Shown one piece after another: positions 14,754 through 22,796 of a stretch of 45,835 bases of DNA. How positions within the stretch are numbered: the stretch's first letter is position 1; every line of letters begins with the position of its first letter. The stretch covers positions 1 through 45,835 of the forward strand of contig CAMMXG010000010.1 of the NCBI GenBank assembly GCA_946500895.1, written 5' to 3'. The DNA comes from an uncultured Mycoplasma sp. Lineage in GTDB: Bacteria; Bacillota_I; Bacilli_A; RF39; UBA660. A program made the position numbers and the translations under genes. The notes beneath the pieces were generated by a model, which had not been told where the DNA came from, ran no database searches, and saw only the letters and a program-made list of their open reading frames with translations.

Positions 14754-15049
14754 TGGATTTTTGGCTATCATTTTTACCAATTATTATATATATTTTATTA
14801 ATAATTATCTTAATTATTGGTATAATATTAGGGATCAAGTCAATTATTACCATTAACAAAGTTGAAAAGGTAGTAGATGATGTAAATGAAAAAGTAGAAT
14901 CACTAAATAGTCTTTTTCAAATTGTTGATTTTACTGCAGATAAACTTGTTTCTATTACAGATAAAGTAGTAGATGGTATCTCATCATTTGCATCTAGATT
15001 GTTCTTTAAAAAGAAAAAAAATAAAAAGGAGGAAGAGGAAGATGAGTAA
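14753..15049 (+). CDS. Small membrane protein, DUF948-like
   Basis: Protein of 98 residues: one long N-terminal membrane span (about 4-29, Ile/Leu-rich), then a helical cytoplasmic part (INKVEKVVDDVNEKVESLNSLF) and a Lys/Glu-rich tail. This resembles DUF948-type proteins, which often precede YtxH genes in Firmicutes, and a YtxH gene follows here. Start and stop codons overlap with both neighbours (one base upstream, eight bases downstream), so the three are made together. Function in the family is unknown, with general stress links in Bacillus. Confidence 0.65.
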   Translation: MDFWLSFLPIIIYILLIIILIIGIILGIKSIITINKVEKVVDDVNEKVESLNSLFQIVDFTADKLVSITDKVVDGISSFASRLFFKKKKNKKEEEEDE

Positions 15050-15473
15050 AAAAAGTGGATTAGGTAAGTTTTTATTAGGAGCTGGTATCGGTGTTGGACT
15101 TGGAATACTCTTTGCACCTAAAAGTGGTAAAGAAACTAGAGCTGATTTAAAAAAGAAAATGGATGAATTAATCGAAAAGGCTAAGAATATTGATGTTGAA
15201 GAAGTGAAAACAACAATTGAAGCTAAAGTAAATGAAATTAAAGAAGATTTAAAAAATCTTGATAAAGAAACTGTAGCAGAAAAAATTAAAGAGGGAGCTA
15301 AAAAGATTAAGAAAAAAGCTGATGATTTAGTTCAATATGCTGTTAAGAAAGGTACTCCTGTTATTGAAGCTGCTGCAAGAGAAGTAAAAGAATCTACCAT
15401 TAAAACATTAGAATCTATTACAGCTAAATTAAAAGAAGAAGAACCTAAAAAAATAACTAAAGCAAGTAAATAA
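15042..15473 (+). CDS. YtxH domain protein
   Basis: Protein of 143 residues. The N-terminal glycine-rich membrane hairpin followed by LFAPKSGKETRADLKKK is the YtxH signature (LAPKSGxETR). The rest is a long lysine-rich amphipathic helix series that may associate with membrane or nucleic acid. The start ATG 15042 follows AAAGGAGGAAGAGG and overlaps the previous gene. YtxH proteins are small envelope-stress proteins of unknown mechanism in Firmicutes. It is the last gene of the four-gene operon from 13202, closed by a strong terminator. Confidence 0.85.
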   Translation: MSKKSGLGKFLLGAGIGVGLGILFAPKSGKETRADLKKKMDELIEKAKNIDVEEVKTTIEAKVNEIKEDLKNLDKETVAEKIKEGAKKIKKKADDLVQYAVKKGTPVIEAAAREVKESTIKTLESITAKLKEEEPKKITKASK

Positions 15474-15481
15474 GAAATTTT

Positions 15482-15510
15482 AACTACTACAAATAATGTA
15501 GTAGTTTTTT
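15482..15510 (+). terminator. Terminator of YtxH operon
   Basis: AACTACTACA and TGTAGTAGTT form a perfect 10-bp stem with a five-base loop, followed by a T-run. Confidence 0.9.
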
Positions 15511-15545
15511 AATTTGTTAAAAACACGAAAATAGTAACAAAAATA

Positions 15546-15574
15546 TTGATTATTTTTTAATAATACTTTATACT
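15546..15574 (+). promoter_or_regulatory. Promoter of 716-residue surface protein gene
   Basis: TTGATT (15546-15551), 17 bases, TATACT (15569-15574). The predicted transcript has a leader of about 80 bases. Confidence 0.7.
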
Positions 15575-15582
15575 AGAAATAT

Positions 15583-15640
15583 ATCATAGATAGTCATGGT
15601 ATAACTATGATAGTATGAAATAGGATAAAAAGATTATCCT
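15583..15640 (+). promoter_or_regulatory. Two-hairpin 5' leader
   Basis: ATCATAG/CTATGAT (15583-15589 with 15605-15611) and AGGATAA/TTATCCT (15622-15628 with 15634-15640) can each fold just upstream of the SD AGGAGA. No known riboswitch core was recognised, and neither hairpin carries a U-run. They may stabilise the mRNA or act on initiation. Confidence 0.4.
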
Positions 15641-15664
15641 AATAAGGAAGTATAGGAGAAGAGT

Positions 15665-17815
15665 ATGAAAGTATTAGAGAAATTTCAAAATAAAAAAGTA
15701 TTTGCTTTGTATTTAGTTGGCGTATTATTGCTGTCAGCAGGAGTGTCTTTTGCTTATTTTAGTGCTAATAGTAGTGTTACAGGTAGTGGTAGTGTTGCCA
15801 CAAATACAACAGCGACTATTGAGTCAGAAGGATTGGTGGCAGATGGAAATATTTCGTTTAGTAATACTGATATTTATCCAGGACATCAAGCAGTAGCAAG
15901 TATTAAAGTAACAGGAACAGGAGAGAATACACCAATTATCTTTAATGTTATTTTTAATGGAAATAATACATTCAATACACCAATTAACTATACTATTTAT
16001 AAAGTAGAAAGTAATATAGAAGCAAGTTATAGTTGTGAAGTAAGAGAAGGAAGAGTAGGATTAAACAAAATATATTATGAAGAGTGTACTGGTAATAATA
16101 TAGAAGAGCTAGGAACATCAATTGGTAGTGGAACTATTACCCAAGGAGAGGGAAAAACAATATTAAAGAGTGATGAAATCATATTAACCGAACCGGATGG
16201 AAAAGAAATATATTATTATGTAGTATTTGAATATCCAAATGAAGAAGCGAATCAAAATGATGATATAGGAAGTATCATCAGTGGAAATATCACCATAGAA
16301 GAGGGAAATGAATATACAAATCCAAGTGTGGTATTTGTTGGAACAACAGAAGTAGGAAATAATGGGTGGTATAAAAGTGTTAATCTAACAAGTAATATTA
16401 CAACCCAAACAGGAGATTATGATGTAACCTATTGTGTAACAACAGAAGATAGTTGTACACCAAATCAAACAGCATCAATCATAGATAATTCATTTACAAC
16501 CACATTAAGTGATAGTGCTAATCCTCAAAAGTTATGTGTCAGAATAACCGATGAATATAACCAAATAGGAGAAGGATGTAGTGAGGCATATAAAGTAGAT
16601 GAAACAAATCCAAGTATCAGTATTACCAATACAAGTGCAACAGAAAATAGTATCAGTGTAACAATAAGTGGAAGTGATACTCATAGTGGAATAGCACAAT
16701 ATAGATTTAGTAGTGATAATGGAAGTAGTTATATAGACATAAATACAAGTGATAATAGTTATACTTATACATTTAATAACTTAGAGAGTGGAACAAGTTA
16801 TAACATATCAGTACAAGTAGTAGATGAAGCAGGAAATGTAAATACAGTTACGCAGGTAATTGAAACAGAAAGTATAAGTGCAAGAGATATGATACTTGCA
16901 AATTATCCAACTATACTTACAAGAACAGATTTTAGTACAACTGTAACTGTAACAACGACTGGAACTATTTATAGGTCTGCAAATAGTTCACAATATGATG
17001 ACGATGGAGAGGTGTATTATTTTGCTGGAAATCCAACAGATAACTGGGTAAGATTTGGAGGATTTTATTGGAGGATAATACGTATTAATGGTGATGGAAG
17101 TATTCGAATGATATACCAAGGAACAGCAGCCAACACAACAGGTACCGGAACACAAATAGGAACAAGTGCATTTAATACAACTAGCAATGATAATGCCTAT
17201 GTAGGTTTTAAGTATACAACTGGAAGTGTCCATGGAACAGGAACCGATAGTACAATACTTACAGCATTAAATAGTTGGTATAGTAGCAATTTAGCAAGTT
17301 ATGCAAGTAGTATCGATGGAACTGCTGGATTCTGTGGAGATAGAACATCATATACAGATACATCAGGAATAACATCAGGAGGAGGGACCGGTTCAACACT
17401 TACTTACTATGGTGGATTTATCAGATTATCTACAAATAAACAACCAACATATGAATGTGCAAGTGATAGTGATTTATACACAATAAGTGGAAGTAACAAG
17501 GGCAATAAATCATTAATATATCCAATAGGTTTGATTACTGCTGATGAAATAGCCTATGCTGGAGGGGTGTTTAATATAGTAAATTCAGAATATTATTTAA
17601 ATACTAATGAAATGTATTGGTCTATGACACCATATTCTACTAATTTGACTCCATCAGCAGCAAACTTTGCTGTTTCTAATGGTAGACTAATTGGATATGA
17701 TGTTGGTGGGCTTATGTTTGGACCTGCTGCAATTCGACCAGTCATAAATCTGAAGGCTGATGTTACAATTTCTTCTGGAAATGGTACTGCTTCTAATCCT
17801 TATGTTATTTCTTAA
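15665..17815 (+). CDS. Secreted multidomain surface protein (TasA-like, Fn3-like, DUF6273-like)
   Basis: Protein of 716 residues. A signal segment at 8-33 ends GVSFAYFSAN, in the style of TasA/camelysin proteins processed by SipW-type peptidases, and residues 40-210 continue that beta domain. Residues about 310-405 form a fibronectin-III-like module (SGIAQYRFSSDNG, VQVVDEAGN). The C-terminal part (FGGFYWRIIRINGDGSIRM to AAIRPVINLKADVTI) matches the WRIIRxNGDGS/RPVINLK module that recurs in surface proteins of gut Bacilli and resembles DUF6273. Neither a sorting motif nor a C-terminal anchor is present, so release or matrix assembly is likely. Codons turn more C-rich between about 15900 and 17500, hinting at mosaic origin. 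Confidence 0.7.
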   Translation: MKVLEKFQNKKVFALYLVGVLLLSAGVSFAYFSANSSVTGSGSVATNTTATIESEGLVADGNISFSNTDIYPGHQAVASIKVTGTGENTPIIFNVIFNGNNTFNTPINYTIYKVESNIEASYSCEVREGRVGLNKIYYEECTGNNIEELGTSIGSGTITQGEGKTILKSDEIILTEPDGKEIYYYVVFEYPNEEANQNDDIGSIISGNITIEEGNEYTNPSVVFVGTTEVGNNGWYKSVNLTSNITTQTGDYDVTYCVTTEDSCTPNQTASIIDNSFTTTLSDSANPQKLCVRITDEYNQIGEGCSEAYKVDETNPSISITNTSATENSISVTISGSDTHSGIAQYRFSSDNGSSYIDINTSDNSYTYTFNNLESGTSYNISVQVVDEAGNVNTVTQVIETESISARDMILANYPTILTRTDFSTTVTVTTTGTIYRSANSSQYDDDGEVYYFAGNPTDNWVRFGGFYWRIIRINGDGSIRMIYQGTAANTTGTGTQIGTSAFNTTSNDNAYVGFKYTTGSVHGTGTDSTILTALNSWYSSNLASYASSIDGTAGFCGDRTSYTDTSGITSGGGTGSTLTYYGGFIRLSTNKQPTYECASDSDLYTISGSNKGNKSLIYPIGLITADEIAYAGGVFNIVNSEYYLNTNEMYWSMTPYSTNLTPSAANFAVSNGRLIGYDVGGLMFGPAAIRPVINLKADVTISSGNGTASNPYVIS

Positions 17816-17822
17816 TTTAATA

Positions 17823-17874
17823 AAACTCATGTTTATTGATTAAAATTATTTTAGTCTAAAGCATGAGTTTTTTC
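17823..17874 (+). terminator. Terminator of 716-residue surface gene
   Basis: AAACTCATG (17823-17831) and CATGAGTTT (17862-17870) arms, with further TTTA/TAAA pairing inside, are followed by TTTC. The loop is large but the outer stem is perfect. Confidence 0.7.
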
Positions 17875-17884
17875 TTTTGCTATC

Positions 17885-17913
17885 TTGACAATCTGGCATA
17901 TTAAAGATATACT
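17885..17913 (+). promoter_or_regulatory. Consensus promoter of InlB-repeat gene
   Basis: TTGACA (17885-17890), 17 bases, TATACT (17908-17913): the best sigma-A match in this part of the window, 27 bases before the start codon. Confidence 0.85.
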
Positions 17914-17940
17914 TAGCATAGAAGAAAGTAGGGTGGTAGA

Positions 17941-19800
17941 ATGGAGAAAGAATATCGGATAAGTTGGCTAAAAATTGTTGGTATTACAGTTTTAATAGCA
18001 GTTGTCATCATTATTATTTGCTTACTCTATCCAAAGAAAGATAATACAATGCTTACACAACAAACATATATCAACAATATTACACTTATGAAAGATGCGG
18101 GGTTTGAATATTTTAGTGGTAGTCATTTACCTAAAGAAATAGGGGATAGAGAGCGTATTTCGTTAGATGAGATGCTAGCACGTAATTTGTTACCTGAGTT
18201 TTTGGATGAGGAAGGAAATAGTTGTAATACAACAAATAGTTATATAGAAGCAACAAAGACACTTGATAATGAATATGAGATGAGTGTGTATTTGAGTTGT
18301 AATAATAAATCAGATTATATTGTTACTTCAATATCTGATGTAGAATGTATTGATTGTAATGTTATTGTAAATGATGATACAAATAATAATAGCTCTAATA
18401 ATAATTCAAATAGTAGTGGTTCTACAAATACTAGTCGTGATAATTCTACAACAAGACCATCTTATACAAATAATAATAACAGTAGTTCTAGTAATGAAAG
18501 ACCTGTTACAATTACCCAAACAACAAATATTAATATTAATTATGTAAATACATGTTGTACAAATGGAAGTAGTACGAATTGTAATGATAATTGCTTAAGT
18601 AATGTATATCATTCAGTCATATTTGATAGTAATGGTGGTACGAGTGTTAGAACGCAAACAGTAAAACATGGTGAGTATGCAGTATATAAATCAACATCTC
18701 GACCTGGTTATGAATTTTTAGGTTGGTATCTAAATGGAGAAAAATATGATTTTAGTACCCCTGTTACAGAGAAGATTACTTTAGTTGCTAAGTGGGAAAA
18801 GAAAGCGACTGAAACACCAAGTGATGATAAAGAAATTTATATTGTTGATTTTGATTCCAATGGTGGAAGTCGTGTTTCCTCACAAAAAGTAGAAGAAGGA
18901 GAAAGGGTATCTCGTCCATCTAATCCAACTCGTGATTGTTATGATTTTGTTGGGTGGTATACCAATGCTTCTTTAACGAAGAAATATGATTTTTCTACTC
19001 CTGTTACAAGTGATATGACTTTATATGCTAAATGGGAAGATAATGGCACTTGCAGGGAAACTTATCGGGTTAAATTTGATAGTAATGGAGGAACTAGCGT
19101 TGCTACACAAAGAGTAGATGAAGGAGATAGAGCTACAGAGCCAAGAGATCCAACTAGAAGTGGTTATACATTCTTAGGATGGTATTTAAATGGACGTAGA
19201 TTTAGCTTTAACACAAGAATTTATGAAGATATTACTTTGGAAGCTAAATGGGAAAAAGAAGAAGTAAAATATAATACTTATTGTAAAGTAGAAAATGATA
19301 CTTATTATTCTGTTAGCTATGTTTCTGATAGTAAAGATACATGGAATTATTCTTGGATTGTTAATTTCTATGATTTAGATAATATTAAAAATTTAAGGGT
19401 TACAGAAGTAGGACATTTAACTACTCTTAGTATGTATAATAAAGTTTATAATGTTCAATATGATAAAGGAATGGTTATGGTAGGTGGAGATGATAGATAT
19501 AGTGTTCCTGTAACAAGTGGTTCTATGCTTCGTACTTATTCACTAAAATCTAGTAATTTTACGCCATCTGTTGGGGTTCCTTATAAGAGTAACGGAGAAT
19601 GGTATGCGAAACTCTCTGTTAGAGTAAAGAATTATAATAATTTAACATCTTATTATGCTAGTAACATAAAAAGCCGTATTTACTTTGTACCATTCTATTT
19701 TGAAGTAGAGTATACTGACTTAGATAATTGTGTAAATGATAAGGCTAGCAATAGCTATAAGTATGATGATTATGAAATTATAGATAGTTATTGGAAATAA
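17941..19800 (+). CDS. Membrane-anchored surface protein with three InlB B-repeats
   Basis: Protein of 619 residues. A short cytoplasmic N-terminus is followed by one membrane anchor (about 11-29) and an extracellular region. Residues 30-140 are a Cys-containing domain, and 145-200 an Asn/Ser/Thr linker. Three Listeria-Bacteroides (InlB B-type) repeats follow: FDSNGGTSVRTQTV, FDSNGGSRVSSQKV and FDSNGGTSVATQRV, each ending in (V/L/E)AKWE. A unique beta-rich domain makes up the last 190 residues. B-repeats are found in adhesins and may bind host or matrix factors. Being held by the N-terminus, it needs no sortase. The T-box leader of the next operon begins right after its stop. Confidence 0.85.
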   Translation: MEKEYRISWLKIVGITVLIAVVIIIICLLYPKKDNTMLTQQTYINNITLMKDAGFEYFSGSHLPKEIGDRERISLDEMLARNLLPEFLDEEGNSCNTTNSYIEATKTLDNEYEMSVYLSCNNKSDYIVTSISDVECIDCNVIVNDDTNNNSSNNNSNSSGSTNTSRDNSTTRPSYTNNNNSSSSNERPVTITQTTNININYVNTCCTNGSSTNCNDNCLSNVYHSVIFDSNGGTSVRTQTVKHGEYAVYKSTSRPGYEFLGWYLNGEKYDFSTPVTEKITLVAKWEKKATETPSDDKEIYIVDFDSNGGSRVSSQKVEEGERVSRPSNPTRDCYDFVGWYTNASLTKKYDFSTPVTSDMTLYAKWEDNGTCRETYRVKFDSNGGTSVATQRVDEGDRATEPRDPTRSGYTFLGWYLNGRRFSFNTRIYEDITLEAKWEKEEVKYNTYCKVENDTYYSVSYVSDSKDTWNYSWIVNFYDLDNIKNLRVTEVGHLTTLSMYNKVYNVQYDKGMVMVGGDDRYSVPVTSGSMLRTYSLKSSNFTPSVGVPYKSNGEWYAKLSVRVKNYNNLTSYYASNIKSRIYFVPFYFEVEYTDLDNCVNDKASNSYKYDDYEIIDSYWK

Positions 19801-19935
19801 TTTAGCAGTGATGAAATTTACAACTTCGGAGCTAAAGCGCAAGTCGGCGTTAAAGATGTAAGTGTATGAATGAAGTTCATAAATAAAGGTGGTACCGCGG
19901 ATCTGATTCGTCCTTTGTTTGTGAACTTTTTATTG
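19801..19935 (+). promoter_or_regulatory. T-box leader (tRNA-sensing) of the aminopeptidase-tyrS operon
   Basis: The T-box core GGTGGTACCGCGG is at 19888-19900, followed by TTCGTCC. A terminator can form between AAGTTCATAAATAAAGG (19873-19889) and CCTTTGTTTGTGAACTT (19912-19928), 17 pairs including two G-U, followed by TTTATT. The alternative antiterminator pairs the AAAGG side of the T-box with CCTTT. ATGAA/TTCAT just upstream can form stem III. Uncharged tRNA would favour the antiterminator. Only about 70 bases lie between the upstream stop codon and stem III, so stem I is short: TTTAGC (19801-19806) can pair with GCTAAA (19831-19836) around a TAC (19819-19821) that fits a Tyr specifier. 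Confidence 0.85.
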
Positions 19936-19953
19936 TAAGAAAGGATGAGGAAA

Positions 19954-21165
19954 ATGAATGATTTGAAAAGAAAATATGCAAAATTTTTAATTGAAGGTTG
20001 TTTGAGATTAAGTAAGGGAGATAAGCTTTTTATTATTGGTTATAGTTTAATTGAAGATTTTGTAGGTTTAGTTATTGAAGAAGCAAAAAAATTAGGGATT
20101 AGTGATATTAAAACTTTGATAAACGATCCCTTTAAACAAAAAGAACTTTATTTAACGAAATCTTATGAAGAAATTATAAGTAATCCGATGATGGATCGAA
20201 CAATGTATAATGAGATGGCTAGAGAAGGTTATGCATTCTTAAGTTTATCTTCTACTTTACCGGGATTTTATGAAGATGTGGATGCGGAACTCTTGAGTAA
20301 AGTAAGTCATTATCAATTAAAAAGTATTTCAGAATATAAAGAATATCAATTAAAAGGACTTATTAAATGGAATATTTCAGCAGTTCCAAATAAAATTTGG
20401 GCTAAAGATTTATTTGGATTAGAAGACGAAGATAGATTATGGAATGTGTTATTTGATATTTGTTTAATCAGGGAAGATGATCCAATACTCGCTTGGAATA
20501 AAAAGCTTGCTAAACTTAAGAAGCGAGCAGATTATTTAAATGAACTTAAAATTGATCATTTAGTTTATCGAAACTTTCTTGGAACAAATGTGAGTATTGG
20601 TTTACCTAAAGGATACTTATTTTGTAGTGCCGATGAAGGTACTGGTAAAGGCAATATTGTTAATATGCCAACGGAAGAAGTATTTACTTCACCTGATCGA
20701 TTAAGAGTAAATGGTCGTGTTTATTCTTCTAAGGTACTTTTACATAATAGCAATATCATTGAAGATTTTTGGTTAGAATTTAAAGACGGTAAGATTGTTG
20801 ATTATGATGCGAAAAAGGGTAAAGAAATATTAAAAGGAATTATTGAAACAGACGTGGGATCTCACTATCTTGGAGAAGTAGCACTTGTTGATTATACTAG
20901 TCCAATCTCTCTTACAAATATTTTATTTAAAAATACTTTGTATGATGAAAACGCTAGCTGTCATTTGGCCATTGGAGAGTCTTTTCCAGAGTGTATAGAA
21001 GGTGGCCTTGATAAATCGAAGGAAGAATTGTTAGAGTTAGGACTTAATATGTCCCATGAACATGTTGATTTCTTTATTGGTACTAGTGATTTAGAAATTA
21101 AAGCAGTATTGCAAAATGGAGAAGAAACCGTTATAATGAAAGACGGGAATTTTGTGGAGGTTTAA
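19954..21165 (+). CDS. M29-family metal aminopeptidase (AmpS/PepS type)
   Basis: Cytoplasmic aminopeptidase of 403 residues. M29 hallmarks are present: NMPTEEVFTSPDR with the metal-binding Glu, EVALVDYTSPIS, the HLAIGESFPEC block, and MSHEHVDFFIGTSDLEI near the end. It removes N-terminal residues from peptides. ATG at 19954 is preferred, because an ATG nine bases earlier abuts the SD AAAGG. It is the first gene behind the T-box and lies two bases from tyrS, so peptide recycling appears to be raised together with tyrosyl-tRNA synthesis when the cognate tRNA is uncharged. Family confidence is high; substrate preference is unknown. Confidence 0.9.
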   Translation: MNDLKRKYAKFLIEGCLRLSKGDKLFIIGYSLIEDFVGLVIEEAKKLGISDIKTLINDPFKQKELYLTKSYEEIISNPMMDRTMYNEMAREGYAFLSLSSTLPGFYEDVDAELLSKVSHYQLKSISEYKEYQLKGLIKWNISAVPNKIWAKDLFGLEDEDRLWNVLFDICLIREDDPILAWNKKLAKLKKRADYLNELKIDHLVYRNFLGTNVSIGLPKGYLFCSADEGTGKGNIVNMPTEEVFTSPDRLRVNGRVYSSKVLLHNSNIIEDFWLEFKDGKIVDYDAKKGKEILKGIIETDVGSHYLGEVALVDYTSPISLTNILFKNTLYDENASCHLAIGESFPECIEGGLDKSKEELLELGLNMSHEHVDFFIGTSDLEIKAVLQNGEETVIMKDGNFVEV

Positions 21166-21167
21166 TT

Positions 21168-22394
21168 ATGAATTTATATGAAGATTTAAAATGGAGAGGA
21201 CTTTTAAAAGATATATCAAGTCCGAAAATAGAAGAATTATTAAATGGTGGGGGAGTTACGTTTTATATTGGTACAGATCCAACAGGTGATTCTCTACATA
21301 TTGGACACTTTTCATCATTTTTAATTGCAAGTAGATTAAAAAAAGCTGGGCATAATCCAATTTTACTTATTGGTGGGGCAACTGGACAAATAGGTGATCC
21401 TAAACCAACAGCAGAAAGAGCAATGATTACCAAAGAAGAAGTAGCTCACAATGTAGAAGCATTAACGAATCAAGTGAAAAAAATCTTTGGCTTTGAAATT
21501 GTTAATAACTGGGATTGGAGTAAAGATATTAATTTTATTGATTACTTAAGAGATTATGGTAAATATTTTAGTATCAATTATATGCTTGATAAAGATATTA
21601 TTAAAAGAAGACTAGATGCCGGTATTACTTATACAGAGTTTTCTTATATGATTATGCAATCTCTAGACTTTTTATGGTTATATGAAAATAAGGGTTGTAT
21701 TATGCAAGTAGCAGGGCAAGATCAATGGGGGAATATTACCGCTGGTATTGATTTAATACGTAAGAAAACAGGCAAAGAAGCATATGGCTTTACCATGCCT
21801 TTAATTACTAAGAAAGATGGTACAAAATTTGGTAAGAGTGAGGGAAATGCGATATGGCTTGATATCAATAAAACTAGTAGCTATGAAATGTATCAGTTCT
21901 TTATTAACACAGAAGATGAAATGGTCATTGATTATTTAAAGAAATTAACTTTCTTATCTAAAGAAGAAATAGAGGAAATTGAAAAAGTTCATAATGAAAA
22001 ACCAGAACTAAGGATTGCTCATAAAAAATTAGCAGAAGAAGTAATCACATTCTTACACGGACATGAGGAATATGAAAAAGCAGTTAGAATTAGTGAATCA
22101 TTATTTAGTGAGAATGTTACCAATCTTACTAGTGACGAAGTTATTTCTTCCTTAAAGGGTGTTCCAAGTGTTGATGTTATATTAGGATCTACGATTGTGG
22201 ATTTACTTGTTAACAGCAAGATTGTAAACAGTAAAAGAGAAGCTAGAGAGTTTGTTAGTGCTGGGGCAATTAGTATTAACAATAAGAAAATTACTGATTT
22301 AGATTATGTTGTTGATAGTAAAGACACTATTGAAGGAAAAGTTTTAATTATTAAAAGAGGAAAGAAAAATTATTACTTAGGTATGGTAAAATAA
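21168..22394 (+). CDS. tyrS: Tyrosyl-tRNA synthetase
   Basis: Class I enzyme of 408 residues that charges tRNA-Tyr. Visible parts: the substrate block YIGTDPTGDSLHIGH with HIGH at 44-47, QVAGQDQWGNITAGIDL, a KMSKS-type loop KFGKS at 220-224, and a C-terminal S4 RNA-binding domain (about 340-408, SKREAREFVSAGAISINNKKI). Length is normal for bacterial TyrRS. GGAGG lies upstream, and it starts two bases after the aminopeptidase stop. The shared T-box makes it inducible by uncharged tRNA, presumably tRNA-Tyr. Confidence 0.97.
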   Translation: MNLYEDLKWRGLLKDISSPKIEELLNGGGVTFYIGTDPTGDSLHIGHFSSFLIASRLKKAGHNPILLIGGATGQIGDPKPTAERAMITKEEVAHNVEALTNQVKKIFGFEIVNNWDWSKDINFIDYLRDYGKYFSINYMLDKDIIKRRLDAGITYTEFSYMIMQSLDFLWLYENKGCIMQVAGQDQWGNITAGIDLIRKKTGKEAYGFTMPLITKKDGTKFGKSEGNAIWLDINKTSSYEMYQFFINTEDEMVIDYLKKLTFLSKEEIEEIEKVHNEKPELRIAHKKLAEEVITFLHGHEEYEKAVRISESLFSENVTNLTSDEVISSLKGVPSVDVILGSTIVDLLVNSKIVNSKREAREFVSAGAISINNKKITDLDYVVDSKDTIEGKVLIIKRGKKNYYLGMVK

Positions 22395-22415
22395 TTAGGA
22401 AACTAGGCAAATAAC

Positions 22416-22444
22416 CTGACCCTTTTTTTATACTCACATATAAT
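22416..22444 (+). promoter_or_regulatory. Candidate promoter of small Pro/Tyr-rich gene
   Basis: CTGACC (22416-22421), 17 bases, TATAAT (22439-22444). The spacer holds a run of seven T residues preceded by a weak GG/CC stem, which may also end the tyrS transcript. Confidence 0.5.
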
Positions 22445-22466
22445 AAGTTAGAAAGAGTGGGTTTTT

Positions 22467-22703
22467 ATGAATAATCAAATGTATCGTCCAAGACCGCCTA
22501 GACCAAATAATGATAATGATCGTTTTTTCTTTTTTCCATTTTTAACAGGAGCTTTGGTTGGTGGAGCAGCAGTGGGGTTAACTAGACCTAGACCAATTTA
22601 TAATGTTGCACCATATCCTATGTATGGTCCAAGACCACCTTATCCAGCTCCGTATTCTTATTATTCTTATGGCGGTTATACTCCTGGTCCTTATGGATAT
22701 TAA
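22467..22703 (+). CDS. Small Pro/Tyr/Gly-rich membrane protein
   Basis: Protein of 78 residues of low complexity: an Arg/Pro N-terminus (RPRPPRPNNDND), a hydrophobic glycine zipper (FFFFPFLTGALVGGAAVGL, residues 20-38) and a Pro/Tyr/Gly tail (YGPRPPYPAPYSYYSYGGY). The composition recalls coat- or wall-associated peptides of Firmicutes, including some spore-coat proteins, but no family match is claimed. The stop codon sits in a perfect terminator with a UUCG loop, so it is a single-gene transcript with its own promoter. Confidence 0.65.
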   Translation: MNNQMYRPRPPRPNNDNDRFFFFPFLTGALVGGAAVGLTRPRPIYNVAPYPMYGPRPPYPAPYSYYSYGGYTPGPYGY

Positions 22704-22726
22704 AGTGTACTTCGGTATGCTTTTTT
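22702..22726 (+). terminator. UUCG-loop terminator
   Basis: AAAGTGTAC and GTATGCTTT pair fully (two G-U) around a TTCG tetraloop, followed by T residues. It starts within the stop codon of the 78-residue gene. Confidence 0.9.
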
Positions 22727-22796
22727 CGTGTCAATAGAAATAATTGGTACTTGAAATCATGTAATGATTGTGTTTAAATGGAATAGAGGTAAAGTT

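Noticed and set aside
15665-17815. Diversity-generating retroelement target
   Set aside because: The C-terminal module recalls variable lectin-like domains, but no reverse transcriptase gene or template repeat is visible nearby.
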